A DNA stretch of 49,918 bases, from NCBI GenBank assembly GCA_009392295.1, contig VFGW01000005.1:1-49918 (forward strand), read 5' to 3'. A program made the translations under genes and the position numbers. Positions 22,650 through 32,178 of this stretch are shown here, piece by piece. The stretch's first letter is position 1. Each line of letters begins with the position of its first letter. The notes beneath the pieces are model-generated. The model was not told the DNA's origin. It worked only from the letters and a program-made list of their open reading frames with translations, and did no database searches. The DNA comes from SAR202 cluster bacterium (GTDB lineage: Bacteria; Chloroflexota; Dehalococcoidia; Lucifugimonadales; GCA-2719675).

Positions 22650-25388
22650 TTAATTCGAAATACTATTTTTTTCTATTATTGCAGGGAAAAAATTAGGATC
22701 AATTTCTAATGCAGAATTAAAATCTTCAATAGCTTTCGTATAATTGCCAATATTTTTATAAGACACTCCTCTGCTAAAATATGCGTCGCGGTAATTAGGA
22801 TCAATTTTTAATGCAGAATTAAAATCTTCAATAGCTTTTTCATCATCTCCTATAATTTGGTTATCCACTCCTCTTGAAAAATATACAATAGCGTCATTTA
22901 CGTTTATGTAAATAGTTGGAGGGTTTAGTTGGTTTTGTTTTGAAATTGCTTGATTTTTAAGATTTAAACTAGTTTGATAAATAGATTTTTCTGGGTCAGA
23001 TAATTCTATTACTTTGTCGAAATTTGTTATTGCATTTTCGAGATCATTTAAATTCCAATAAGACTTAGCTTTTTCAAAATAGATTTCTGGATTATTACGA
23101 TTATAATTATCTGCTAATTTTAAGTTCTGAAGGGCATTTGAATAATTTTCATTAATATTAGCTATGATAGCTATTTGAAGATACGCATCTGAATAAGTTT
23201 CATCAAGATTTATTGCTTGTGAAAAATATTCTAAAGCTTGATCATAAAGTTTCATGTGTTTATGTGCAACACCTAATTTAACTAAAATTTTTATATTAGT
23301 ATTGTCGTAATTAATATATTGCTTGAAGATTCCTATAGATTCGTCAAATTGATTTTCGTCAAAATATTTTAATCCTTGATTTAATAATTTAGCATATTGG
23401 TTTTTTATATTCTTTTGTAGGTATAGAGCTCCAGGATTAGAAGAGTCGATTTCCAGAGCTTTTGCGATATACTCAGTAGCGTTTTCGAGTTGATCAGTTT
23501 GATAGTAAGCATTTGAGATGTTGATAAGTCCATTTATATCATTTGGTTCTAGTTTGATATATTGTTCAAAATATTCGATAGCTTTTTTGAAATCATTATT
23601 ATCAACAGATTTTTGTGCATTTGAATAGATTATATTTTTTTGGATTTTCAGTGCATCCGAATTCTCGGGATCGATTTCCAGAGCTTTTGCGATATACTCA
23701 GTAGCGTTTTCGAGTTGATCAGTTTGATAGTAAGCATTTGAGATGTTGATAAGTCCATTTATATCATTTGGTTCTAGTTTGATATATTGTTCAAAATATT
23801 CGATAGCTTTTTTGAAATCATTATTATCAACAGATTTTTGGCCAATAGAATACAGGCTGTTCTTTTGTAGGGATAGAGCTTCAGGATTATAAGGGTCAAT
23901 TTTCAGAGCATTTTTGATATATTCATTAGCATTTTCAAATTGATTAGTCTGATAGTAAGCATTTGAGATTTTTATAAGTCCATTAATATCATTTGGTTCT
24001 AGTTGGAGATATTGTTCAAAATATTCGATAGCTTTTTTGAAATCATTATTATTAATAGATTTTTGGGCAATAGAATATAGGCTGTTATTTTGTAAGGATA
24101 TAGCTTGAGGATTATAAGGGTCAATTTTCAGAGCTTTTTTGATATATTCATTAGCATTTTCAAATTGATTAGTCCGATAGTAAGCATTTGAGATATTAAT
24201 TAATCTATTTATGTCATTTGGTTCTAGTTGGAGATATTGTTCAAAATATTCGATAGCTTTTTTGAAATCATTATTGGTTTGAATTTCTTTGTATCCCATA
24301 TCGAAATAAAGATTTTCAACTAGATTTTTTAGAGACAATATTTCAATATTTTCAGGATCAATTTTCAGAGCTTTTGCGATATATTCTAAAGATTGTGTAG
24401 CTGTATCTACTGTATCTGAGTTAATTTTTTTATTCATATTGTGAATTTCAATAGAAGATTTTCTATACATAATAGAGGTAATAGCAATTAATCCTTGTAT
24501 GTCATTTGGATTTGAATTAATAAATTTTTCCAAAAATCTTATAGCTTCTTGATAACTCGTACTAGGATTATCTACCATAAATATACCCTGAAAAGAGTTT
24601 AAGATTAAATTTTTGATTTCTATTGCAGGACGAAAATCAGGATCAATTTTCAGAGCTTTTGAGATATACTCCATAGAATTTTCGAGTTCGTCAATTTCAT
24701 AGTAAGCTTTTGAGATATTAATAAACCCATTGATGTCATTTGGTTCTAATTCACTATATTTTAAAAAGTTTTTTATAGCTTTTTTAAAATCTCCATTTAT
24801 TGCGGAGTCATTTCCGATTTTCATGTATTTGGTTTTTAAATTTTTTTGGATTTTCAGTGCGTCCAAATTTCCAGGGTCAATTTTCAGAGCTTTTTTGATA
24901 TATTCAGTAGAATTTTCAAATTGATCAGTTTGATAGTAAGCATTTGAGATATTAATAAACCCATTGATGTCATTTGGTTCTAATTCGATATATTGTTTAA
25001 AAAAGATTACAGATTGGTTGTAATCTTTATTTTCTAAAGACTTTTTCCCATTTGAATAGATTATATTTTTTTGGATTTTCAGTGCGTCCAAATTTTCAGG
25101 ATCAATTTTCAGAGCTTTTTTGATATACTCCATAGAATTTTCGAGTTCATCAATTTGATAGTAAGCATTTGAGATATTAATAAACCCATTGATGTCATTT
25201 GGTTCTAATTCGATATATTGTTTAAAAAAGATTACAGATTGGTTGTAATCTTTATTTTCTACTGCTTGAATCCCATTTTGAAATATTTCTTTATGGTCAA
25301 CATTGTTGCAAGCGAGGATACTTATATAAATCGTAATAATAATTAAAGGAAATAATGTTAGATTTTTGAAAGATATATATGAAAACAT
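22650..25388 (-). CDS. Large TPR lipoprotein
   Basis: A 912-residue protein with a lipoprotein signal (lipobox S-I-L-A-C near residue 27), so it should be anchored outside the cytoplasm. The rest is almost entirely tetratricopeptide repeats. I estimate 20 or more, built from alternating motifs ending A-L-K-I-D-P-x-N and Y-I-x-L-E-P-N-D-I-N-G, in pairs with a 75-residue period. Long stretches of DNA repeat exactly. TPR arrays bind proteins; no catalytic domain is visible. It is transcribed just ahead of the TPR/thioredoxin fusion and is preceded by a structured element at 25410. Confidence 0.85.
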   Translation of the reverse strand: MFSYISFKNLTLFPLIIITIYISILACNNVDHKEIFQNGIQAVENKDYNQSVIFFKQYIELEPNDINGFINISNAYYQIDELENSMEYIKKALKIDPENLDALKIQKNIIYSNGKKSLENKDYNQSVIFFKQYIELEPNDINGFINISNAYYQTDQFENSTEYIKKALKIDPGNLDALKIQKNLKTKYMKIGNDSAINGDFKKAIKNFLKYSELEPNDINGFINISKAYYEIDELENSMEYISKALKIDPDFRPAIEIKNLILNSFQGIFMVDNPSTSYQEAIRFLEKFINSNPNDIQGLIAITSIMYRKSSIEIHNMNKKINSDTVDTATQSLEYIAKALKIDPENIEILSLKNLVENLYFDMGYKEIQTNNDFKKAIEYFEQYLQLEPNDINRLINISNAYYRTNQFENANEYIKKALKIDPYNPQAISLQNNSLYSIAQKSINNNDFKKAIEYFEQYLQLEPNDINGLIKISNAYYQTNQFENANEYIKNALKIDPYNPEALSLQKNSLYSIGQKSVDNNDFKKAIEYFEQYIKLEPNDINGLINISNAYYQTDQLENATEYIAKALEIDPENSDALKIQKNIIYSNAQKSVDNNDFKKAIEYFEQYIKLEPNDINGLINISNAYYQTDQLENATEYIAKALEIDSSNPGALYLQKNIKNQYAKLLNQGLKYFDENQFDESIGIFKQYINYDNTNIKILVKLGVAHKHMKLYDQALEYFSQAINLDETYSDAYLQIAIIANINENYSNALQNLKLADNYNRNNPEIYFEKAKSYWNLNDLENAITNFDKVIELSDPEKSIYQTSLNLKNQAISKQNQLNPPTIYINVNDAIVYFSRGVDNQIIGDDEKAIEDFNSALKIDPNYRDAYFSRGVSYKNIGNYTKAIEDFNSALEIDPNFFPAIIEKNSISN
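23446..23840. repeat. Perfect 170-bp direct repeat, 225-bp period
   Basis: Bases 23446-23615 and 23671-23840 are identical by my reading, 225 bases apart (75 codons, one TPR pair). The flanks differ. Exact identity inside a degenerate TPR array indicates recent duplication or conversion. Confidence 0.9.
24929..25261. repeat. Perfect 108-bp direct repeat, 225-bp period
   Basis: Bases 24929-25036 and 25154-25261 are identical by my reading, again 225 bases apart, in the N-terminal TPRs of the same gene. Confidence 0.85.
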
Positions 25389-25409
25389 TTTAATTTGTAG
25401 ATTCGATTA

Positions 25410-25473
25410 TTAAATTAAGTGAATAGCGTGTTGATTAGCCCTGAAAAGGGCTAGTACATTCACAATAATTTAA
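25410..25473 (-). ncRNA. Candidate structured 5' leader element (copy B)
   Basis: On the minus strand three stacked stems form: TTAAATTA/TAATTTAA, GTGAAT/ATTCAC and TAGCCC/GGGCTA with a six-base loop. The internal loop has GTAC on one side and ACGCT on the other. The sequence GTACTAGCCC...GGGC...CGCTATT...CACTTAAT...AATCGA parallels the element at 11965-12028. It ends about 20 bases before the start of the large TPR lipoprotein, which has no clear ribosome site. It could equally act as a 3' stem of the GNAT gene at 25504. Confidence 0.45.
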
Positions 25474-25503
25474 TACAATTTCAACAAATCGAATTTTCAT
25501 TTG

Positions 25504-25992
25504 TTAAATATAATCTTTGTCATATATTAAGTCAACTTCAAAAAGTATAGATTTTTCAGGCTTCATATTTGATTTTGTATAAGCTTTTTGAGCTGGAATA
25601 TTTTCTATATCTGTAAATAATCTAAGTCCACAAACTTTTTGATCTTTTTCAATATTTTTCAAAAGATATGAATGCATTTTTGAATATATTCCTTTATGTC
25701 TCCATTCTTTAATAACAAATACATTTTGAATCCACCAAAATGTAGCATTTCGCCAAGGGCTCCATTCATAAAATATTCTCAAGCTAGCTACAATTTTATT
25801 TTCTACTTGGGCTACAACATAAAAACCTAGATTTTCATTACCTGATTTGCAAATTAATTCGACTCCCTGAGTTAATATATTTGAGTCTATTGATTTGCCT
25901 TCCATTTCTTTCGCAGCATTTTGATTGTGCGCTACTATAGCTGGAATATCTTTAGGATTCGCTCTTCGAATTTTAATTTCTTCAACATTCAT
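25504..25992 (-). CDS. GNAT-family N-acetyltransferase
   Basis: A 162-residue single-domain GNAT protein. It starts I-R-R-A-N-P-K-D-I-P-A-I-V, has the strand-loop I-Q-N-V-F-V-I-K-E-W-R-H-K-G-I with the acetyl-CoA-binding R-x-x-G-I/R pattern, and ends A-Q-K-A-Y-T-K-S-N-M, the usual Y-x-K-x-G-F-like closure. Cytoplasmic. The substrate is unknown. It stands alone, upstream of the TPR lipoprotein on the same strand. Confidence 0.88.
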   Translation of the reverse strand: MNVEEIKIRRANPKDIPAIVAHNQNAAKEMEGKSIDSNILTQGVELICKSGNENLGFYVVAQVENKIVASLRIFYEWSPWRNATFWWIQNVFVIKEWRHKGIYSKMHSYLLKNIEKDQKVCGLRLFTDIENIPAQKAYTKSNMKPEKSILFEVDLIYDKDYI

Positions 25993-26181
25993 GATTACGT
26001 CTTACCATTTTTTAAAAATTATAATAGATAAATCTTTTTCAGGATAAGATTTTAAAATTTATATATTAAACTATATTTATTTTTATTGGATTAGTTATTG
26101 TAATAATTAGTATAGTGTTACGTAAAATAATTTTGGTATTTATCAGGAATTAAATCACTTATTTTATTGTCGGAGAGATTT

Positions 26182-26952
26182 ATGGATTCAAAAGTAATAG
26201 ATATACATTGTCACTTAGGGATATGGCAAAGACATGGAATTGCTGCAAATGTTGATCAATATTTGAATATAATGAATTTGGCTGGAGTTGATATATCTTG
26301 CGTGAATTACATTTTTTCAAGCGATGCACCTAGATGTAATGATATTGTTGAAGAATGGGTAAATAATAACCCTGATAGATTTGTTCCGGTTGCATTTGCT
26401 ACTCCTCATTATCCCAAAGAAGTAATTCCTGAATTAGAAAAATGTTTCAATGTTAGAGGTGCGAAATTTATAAAGATTTATCCTGATTATTATAGGAAGT
26501 CTAGTGATGATCCTGGATATTTTCCAATCTATGAATTTGCAAATGAAAGAGGATTAGCTGTTATGGGGCATACAAAATTTCATTGGGATCCGCCTGATGT
26601 AACTGTAAAAAGTAGATATACAGCCTTGGCAGAGAAATTTCCTAACGTTAAATGGATTTTTGCACATGATGGAGGAGGAAATTTTAATGGCCCTGGAATG
26701 AATGTTGAAGCAGTTGATGCTGCATTATCGATACCTAATGCGTACCTTGAGACTTGTATGTCTAGCTTGAGTCACAATTCTATAGAAGACGGAGTTAAAG
26801 CTTTGGGATCTGATAGATTTTTATATGGATCAGATATTCCTTTGTTAGATCCAAGAAATCAGATTGCAAAGATTGTAACTGCAGAAATTTCTGAAGAAGA
26901 TAAACATAAGATACTTGGTTTGAATGCAGCAAAACTATTTAACATTGAGTAA
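26182..26952 (+). CDS. Metal-dependent amidohydrolase (Amidohydro_2 type)
   Basis: A 256-residue TIM-barrel hydrolase. Ligand motifs are visible: D-I-H-C-H-L-G at the N-terminus, M-G-H-T-K-F-H in the middle, I-F-A-H-D-G-G-G, and Y-G-S-D-I-P-L-L near the end with the conserved Asp. This is the pattern of PF04909 decarboxylases and lactonases. I chose the ATG at 26182 because GGAGAG lies four bases upstream; the in-frame TTG five codons earlier would bury the ribosome site. The reaction is probably hydrolysis or decarboxylation of a small carboxylate. Confidence 0.88.
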   Translation: MDSKVIDIHCHLGIWQRHGIAANVDQYLNIMNLAGVDISCVNYIFSSDAPRCNDIVEEWVNNNPDRFVPVAFATPHYPKEVIPELEKCFNVRGAKFIKIYPDYYRKSSDDPGYFPIYEFANERGLAVMGHTKFHWDPPDVTVKSRYTALAEKFPNVKWIFAHDGGGNFNGPGMNVEAVDAALSIPNAYLETCMSSLSHNSIEDGVKALGSDRFLYGSDIPLLDPRNQIAKIVTAEISEEDKHKILGLNAAKLFNIE

Positions 26953-27092
26953 ATAATAATCTATTTTATTGATTGAAAGTAGCTAAGTTATTTTTATGAA
27001 AGATAAGATTAAAAGATGGTAGTTAGATACTAAAGATTCTGTGATATTATAGGTTTCAACTTTTTAAATTAGTGTGAGGTTGATATATAGAT

Positions 27093-28445
27093 ATGGGCAA
27101 TTCTGACAACAATGTTTTTTATGGTAGTTTCGGTAAGGAATATTTAGATATTGTTAGAGGTGAGGGTGTATATATATATGATTCTAATGGGAAAAAATAT
27201 TTGGATGCTGCTTCAGGAGTTTGTGTAGTTAGTGTAGGGCATGGTAATGAAGAAATTATTTCTGCTATATCAAATCAAATTAAACAAATATCATTTACAT
27301 ACGGTGTTGCAGATAATATCCCGCGTCAGAAGTTAGCAAAAAAATTAGACGAATGGGCTCCTTCTGGGATGGGGAACACTAAAACGATATTTTCTTCAAG
27401 TGGTGCTGAAGCGAATGAATCTGCTATAAAGCTTTCATTTCAATATCATCAAGAAAGAGGAAATCTAAATAAAACAAAAATTATTGGCAGATGGCAAAGT
27501 TATCATGGAAATACAGTTTCTACTTTGTCAGTAGGGGGAAGAACTTCGTGGCGGAACAGTTATGCTCCATTATTACATGATTCTTTACATATTTCTCCTC
27601 CTTATTGTTATAGATGTTCGTCTACAGATTCTCATAGTTCATGTGCAGAATATTTTGCAAATGAATTACAACAAGTTATTCAGCGTGAAGGTGCTGATAA
27701 TATATCTGCATTTATTGCGGAACCTATAATTGGTACTTCTATGTCTGCTGTTGTTCCTCCTAAAGGCTATTATGAAATAATTAGAAGCATTTGTGATGAC
27801 AATGATATTGTATTTATTGCTGATGAAGTAATGTCTGGTATGGGAAGAACAGGTAAAAAATGGGGTATCGAACATTGGAATGTTTCTCCAGATATAATTA
27901 CTACTTCGAAAGGAGTTGGTGCTGGTTATTCTCCTATTAGTGTCTCAATTTTTTCTGAAAAAATATGGCAAGCAATTGCTTCTGGTTCAGGATCAACAAC
28001 ACATAGTTCTACGTATGGAGGTAATCCTTTAAGCTGTGCAGTAGGTTGTGCAGTAATTGACTATATTGAAAAAAATGATTTAATTTCTAATGCTGAAGTA
28101 ATGGGTGAAAAATTAATGACAAAGCTTTCTGAAGAATTATCTGATATTCCGTATGTTGGAGATATCAGAGGGAAAGGATTGTTAATTGGTATAGAAATTG
28201 TTTCAGACAAAAATTCTAAGGATATTTTTGATCCAAAATTAGATTTAGCTCATAAAATAGAAGATGAAGCTAGGAAAAATGGTTTAATTATACTTTCAGG
28301 TGTTCCTGGTTTAGTTAATGGAGTTGGAGGTGATCATTTGGAAATTTGCCCACCATATATTATTGATGAGGGACATGTGAATTTCATTGCTTCAACTTTA
28401 AAGAAAAGTATTTCAGATGTTATTTTTTCAATTGAAATGGTTTAG
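27093..28445 (+). CDS. Class III aminotransferase
   Basis: A 450-residue PLP-dependent omega-type aminotransferase. S-S-G-A-E-A-N-E (about 102-109) contacts the cofactor phosphate, Asp244-Glu245-Val in F-I-A-D-E-V-M-S-G-M-G-R-T-G binds the pyridine, and Lys273 in T-S-K-G-V-G-A-G-Y forms the Schiff base. A four-cysteine stretch (Y-C-Y-R-C ... S-S-C) near 172-184 is an insertion seen in some members. The amino donor is unknown. Its 3' end overlaps the convergent TPP-enzyme gene by 26 bases. Confidence 0.93.
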   Translation: MGNSDNNVFYGSFGKEYLDIVRGEGVYIYDSNGKKYLDAASGVCVVSVGHGNEEIISAISNQIKQISFTYGVADNIPRQKLAKKLDEWAPSGMGNTKTIFSSSGAEANESAIKLSFQYHQERGNLNKTKIIGRWQSYHGNTVSTLSVGGRTSWRNSYAPLLHDSLHISPPYCYRCSSTDSHSSCAEYFANELQQVIQREGADNISAFIAEPIIGTSMSAVVPPKGYYEIIRSICDDNDIVFIADEVMSGMGRTGKKWGIEHWNVSPDIITTSKGVGAGYSPISVSIFSEKIWQAIASGSGSTTHSSTYGGNPLSCAVGCAVIDYIEKNDLISNAEVMGEKLMTKLSEELSDIPYVGDIRGKGLLIGIEIVSDKNSKDIFDPKLDLAHKIEDEARKNGLIILSGVPGLVNGVGGDHLEICPPYIIDEGHVNFIASTLKKSISDVIFSIEMV

Positions 28446-30147
28446 CAGCTTTACCATTTTCAGGTAGCCCAATTGGTAAAATTACATTCAAAAGATAGGG
28501 TTTATTGTTATTTTTTGTGTACTCAATACCTTTTTTAATAGCATTTGGCAATAACGCTTCTTGATTGATAGTTTCAGATTCTAATCCAAAACCTTTAGCT
28601 ATTGTGGCAGGATTAATTTTGTCTAGTACTATTCCAGAATATTCATTTGTATCATTCATTACCCCGCCAGCATTTTTAAAATGGCCAGCAACTACTCCGT
28701 ATGCACCATTGTTTGCTATTACATACAAGATATTTATGTTGTGATGAACTGCTGTCCAAAGCCCCATCGCTGCGTAATACAAAGAACCATCACCAATCAG
28801 GCCAATTACATTTTTTTCTGGAGCCGCCATTTTTACTCCTAATGCACCACCTATTCCATATCCTTCAGATCCACCAGCTGGTCTTATGTAGATATTAGAT
28901 GGAGAATTGGGGTTAGGATTTATAGAATCTATTGGTACGCAATATTGTTCCATAGAAATGATTCCCCCTCCGACGTTAGATAATTCTGTGTCTAATATTT
29001 CAGCTAGAATAAAGGGTCTAATTGAATTAGAAGTTTTGGGTGATTTTTGTGCAGCTAATCTTGTGTTACTTTTCCATTTTTCGGATTGGTTTATAGCCCA
29101 TTTTATTCTTGTTGAAAATGATTTTGAAATATTTTTTTTAAAATAAGAATTTAGTGAATTAAGAATATGTGTTTCATCAGCCAATATAGTCGAAACTAAA
29201 TTTGGAACTGGTTTAAGATTGTCGGGGTTAGAGCCTGCTAAGATTATTTTTTCTGGTATTTCGAATTTTTTATAATCATTTTTTTGGATGAAATCCCCAC
29301 CACTCATTTGGGTTACACCTAAGCAAAATAATAAATCAGGTTGAATATCTTGAATTGAATTTATTGCACCACAGAACATTGGATGTTCAAGTATGTTTTG
29401 GAAGAAATTTCCACATAATGGAATGCCAAGATTTTCAGATAAATTGGAGATAGTTTTAATTGATTCATTAGTAGAAATACCATCGCCAAAAAATATTAAA
29501 GGTCGTTTTGCTTTCGCAAGCTCGTTTGCTAGATAAGATATATCTTCTTTAGATGGTAAACCTGCTTTGGGGTAAGGCACAGTGTCAGGAATAATTTTAG
29601 TAGGTATAGGTCCTTCATCAAGTATTCGATCATAGAAAGCTAGATGTACAGGTCCCATAGGTGGAGACATAGCTACCCTAATTGCTCTATTTATTGTTAA
29701 AGGTAGCTCATACGGTTCTAAAACTGACCAGCTTTGTTTTACAAAGGGATTCGAAATATCTGTCAAACCTGATGAATGGGGCAAATCAAGTCCTAGTTTG
29801 TCTATGTAGCTTCCTGTATCGCCACCAAAAGTTAATATTACAACTGGTAATCCAGCACGCCATAAGTTATGGACTTGTCCTAAACTTTGCGATAGTCCAG
29901 CACCTAGATGAACTAGCATGACAGCAGGTTTTTTATTTATTTGGCTATATCCTCCGGCAATTGAAGCAACGGTTCCTTCATGTAATGCTAAGATTCCATG
30001 AATTTTTGGATTTGCTTGTAAAGCATTAAAAAATTTTGCTTCTCTTGACCCGGAGTTGTAAAAAACATATTCAATACCCGAAGCTACTAATTGTTCTACA
30101 ATAGCTTCTGGTGGAGTAAGTAGTATGGAATTATTTTTCAATTTCAA
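28420..30147 (-). CDS. Thiamine-pyrophosphate enzyme (acetolactate synthase / benzoylformate decarboxylase-like)
   Basis: A 575-residue TPP-dependent enzyme with the three usual domains. The N-terminal Pyr domain has the activating Glu in L-A-L-H-E-G-T-V-A-S-I-A-G-G-Y. The central domain carries P-L-I-F-F-G-D-G-I. The C-terminal PP domain has the Mg/TPP motif G-D-G-S-L-Y-Y ... A-N-N-G-A-Y-G-V. It probably decarboxylates a 2-oxo acid or condenses two of them. The TTG start directly abuts the stop of the PhyH gene at 30148 with no spacing, so translation is likely coupled and the two may act in one pathway. Confidence 0.92.
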   Translation of the reverse strand: MKLKNNSILLTPPEAIVEQLVASGIEYVFYNSGSREAKFFNALQANPKIHGILALHEGTVASIAGGYSQINKKPAVMLVHLGAGLSQSLGQVHNLWRAGLPVVILTFGGDTGSYIDKLGLDLPHSSGLTDISNPFVKQSWSVLEPYELPLTINRAIRVAMSPPMGPVHLAFYDRILDEGPIPTKIIPDTVPYPKAGLPSKEDISYLANELAKAKRPLIFFGDGISTNESIKTISNLSENLGIPLCGNFFQNILEHPMFCGAINSIQDIQPDLLFCLGVTQMSGGDFIQKNDYKKFEIPEKIILAGSNPDNLKPVPNLVSTILADETHILNSLNSYFKKNISKSFSTRIKWAINQSEKWKSNTRLAAQKSPKTSNSIRPFILAEILDTELSNVGGGIISMEQYCVPIDSINPNPNSPSNIYIRPAGGSEGYGIGGALGVKMAAPEKNVIGLIGDGSLYYAAMGLWTAVHHNINILYVIANNGAYGVVAGHFKNAGGVMNDTNEYSGIVLDKINPATIAKGFGLESETINQEALLPNAIKKGIEYTKNNNKPYLLNVILPIGLPENGKAAKPFQLKK

Positions 30148-30966
30148 TTATATTCTTCCTGGAAATTCTTTCCCCCTAATTAGCATGTATCTGAAAGGAC
30201 CTCCAAATTCCTCTTCTGTTAATCTAGATGTTTCACCAGTAGAATTTTGATTAGAATTAATTGTGAGATCTATTGTTTCAGACGGCAAATAGTGTAAAGC
30301 TAAGCCACGCCTTCTATTTGGGGTGGTGTTAGCACCAGTTTTATGCAGATTTAATCCATCATGAAACATACAATGCCCTGCTTTGATTTCTATTGGTTTT
30401 GGGTCACTAATATCTGGATGTGCCATGAAAACATCTTTTAAATCGTGATTTATAGGTCCCCATTTATGGCTTCCAGGCAGTACAGTCATACAACCATTTT
30501 CAACTGTAGCATCATCTAGGGCTACCCAGCAACTCACTGCTTTTTGAGGTACGAAATTTGGCCAAGACGCAGAATCTTGATGCCAACCAGTTACTGTTCC
30601 ATGGAATCTGGGTTTCATCATTAGTTGATCGGTGTAAAGTTTGATATTTGGAGTTCCCATTAAGGCCTCTACAACGTCCACAATTTTAGGATTTTTTGCT
30701 ATTGATTTAATTACATCATCAAAGTAAGCAAGGTGGGTCATTTTACGCACTTTATCTAATCTAATTGTTTTTTCATCAGTAACATCTTTGTCTCTAAATT
30801 CTGCTTCTAATTGAATAAATCGTTCAGGGACATGTGTCAGATTTCCCAAAGCAATATCTTCTGATCTTTTTTGTGCTGTAGAGAGTTCATCATCGCTCAG
30901 GACTTGTTTGTATTTTAGATATCCGTATTTTTCAAAAAACTCTTTGTCGTTTTGGGTTATAGACAT
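30148..30966 (-). CDS. Phytanoyl-CoA dioxygenase (PhyH) family protein
   Basis: A 272-residue Fe(II)/2-oxoglutarate-type oxygenase. The iron facial triad is visible: H-Q-D in G-W-H-Q-D-S-A-S-W and the distal His in L-H-K-T-G-A-N, followed by the R-R-R-G-L arginine that holds 2-oxoglutarate. The segment G-C-M-T-V-L-P-G-S-H-K is typical. It should hydroxylate a small or lipid-derived substrate. Transcribed first in a two-gene unit with the TPP enzyme. Confidence 0.93.
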   Translation of the reverse strand: MSITQNDKEFFEKYGYLKYKQVLSDDELSTAQKRSEDIALGNLTHVPERFIQLEAEFRDKDVTDEKTIRLDKVRKMTHLAYFDDVIKSIAKNPKIVDVVEALMGTPNIKLYTDQLMMKPRFHGTVTGWHQDSASWPNFVPQKAVSCWVALDDATVENGCMTVLPGSHKWGPINHDLKDVFMAHPDISDPKPIEIKAGHCMFHDGLNLHKTGANTTPNRRRGLALHYLPSETIDLTINSNQNSTGETSRLTEEEFGGPFRYMLIRGKEFPGRI

Positions 30967-31175
30967 GGTTATTCTCCTGATTAATTAAAAACCGATTGTA
31001 GAAAAGTTTTTATCACAGCAGTGCTAATGAGGCAATAGATATATGCTATTTTATAGAGTGATTTGTGAATTCACAGGGTTTTTTTTTATAAAAAAATTGT
31101 TCGCTTTACGATTTATAATAAACCATGTATTATATACACCAATATGATACATGCACGACCTTTGAAGGGGGTTTT

Positions 31176-31706
31176 ATGTTTTTAATCAAATCTAAGATTC
31201 TTATATTGTCTGTCTTTTTAACATTATTTTTTATAGTAGGTTGTTCATCGAGCGATGGAGACTCTTCTTCAGGTTCTAGTGGTAATAAAACTGGAGTTTT
31301 GCAAAGTACTACTGTAACAGTAAATTTAGCTGAGTTATATTCAAAAGTTAGTGAGGCTGAATTAAAAGAATGTAACCAATGTGTTGAAAGGAAAGTTCCT
31401 TTGAATATTTGGTCTGTTATGGAGGAAACACGTCAAAATTATACTCAATATTCTGGTAAAGAAGCTTTTTGTTTAATTAATGATCATAAAAATCCTCCTG
31501 GCGAACCATTTGAAGTTGGTGCAAAAGTTGAAATTATAGGTTTTGCTGGTAACGATTGTAAATATTCATTGTTGATGAGACCTAATAATGCTCCATTAAA
31601 ATTGCCTACATCTTTTATTAAAGTTAGAGTTACATCTGGTAGTCAGAAAGGAACCGAAGGTTGGACTTGGAATGGGGCGGTAAAACGTGATGGTGAAGAA
31701 GAATAA
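31176..31706 (+). CDS. Small lipoprotein, GWTW family (copy 3)
   Basis: A 176-residue lipoprotein; the lipobox F-I-V-G-C is followed by a Ser/Gly-rich linker. The mature domain has V-P-L-N-I-W, a Cys after G-K-E-A-F, G-A-K-V-E-I-I, a second Cys and the terminal E-G-W-T-W-N. I chose ATG 31176 because GAAGGGGG lies just upstream; the frame opens at 31125 without a ribosome site. It overlaps the next, related lipoprotein by 17 bases, so the two are a tandem duplication translated together. Confidence 0.85.
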   Translation: MFLIKSKILILSVFLTLFFIVGCSSSDGDSSSGSSGNKTGVLQSTTVTVNLAELYSKVSEAELKECNQCVERKVPLNIWSVMEETRQNYTQYSGKEAFCLINDHKNPPGEPFEVGAKVEIIGFAGNDCKYSLLMRPNNAPLKLPTSFIKVRVTSGSQKGTEGWTWNGAVKRDGEEE

Positions 31707-32175
31707 ATTGTCTAAATTAATAATTTACTTAGCTTTAACTATGGTGTCCGTTTTGGTTTTAGCTTGTGGTAATTCATCTTCAGAAAATTCCACTGGTGTT
31801 TTACAGGAATCCTATGTAGAAATTAGTTCAGCACTTTTATATACAAAAGAAAGTAGAAGTGATGTTAAAAATAGTCCTAAAATTCGAAAAGACTTGCCTC
31901 CAAAAATTTGGGTTGAAATGGAAGAAAGAAGATTGAATTATGCTATTCATCTAGGGAAAGAACCGTTTTGTGTAGTGCGTGGGGAAGGTATTCCATTTGA
32001 ATCAGGTGCTAAGGTTGAGATTATTCAACTGCCAACAAATAACTGCATGAAATCTATGTTGATGGTAGAAGGTCAAGCTGCAAGCAAATTGCCACTTGGT
32101 ATGGTGAAAGTTCGAATCACCGATTCTGGTCAAGAGGGATGGACTTGGGATAATTCTGTAATCAGGGATGAGTAG
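31690..32175 (+). CDS. Small lipoprotein, GWTW family (copy 4)
   Basis: A 161-residue tandem paralogue of the preceding gene. The lipobox is V-L-V-L-A-C. The two share a distinct subgroup pattern: M-E-E-x-R-x-N-Y followed by G-K-E-x-F-C, then G-A-K-V-E-I-I and K-V-R-I ... G-W-T-W. A GTG one codon earlier could also start it. It converges with the phosphotriesterase-like gene at 32179, three bases away. Function unknown. Confidence 0.85.
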   Translation: MVKKNKLSKLIIYLALTMVSVLVLACGNSSSENSTGVLQESYVEISSALLYTKESRSDVKNSPKIRKDLPPKIWVEMEERRLNYAIHLGKEPFCVVRGEGIPFESGAKVEIIQLPTNNCMKSMLMVEGQAASKLPLGMVKVRITDSGQEGWTWDNSVIRDE

Positions 32176-32178
32176 TTT

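Noticed and set aside
22650-25388. Regular repeats that might suggest a CRISPR array
   Set aside because: The 225-base period is codon-aligned and encodes TPR pairs; there are no short repeat/spacer units or cas genes.
31125-31175. Longer start for the lipoprotein at 31176
   Set aside because: The extra 17 residues disrupt the lipoprotein signal and lack a ribosome site; GAAGGGGG precedes 31176.
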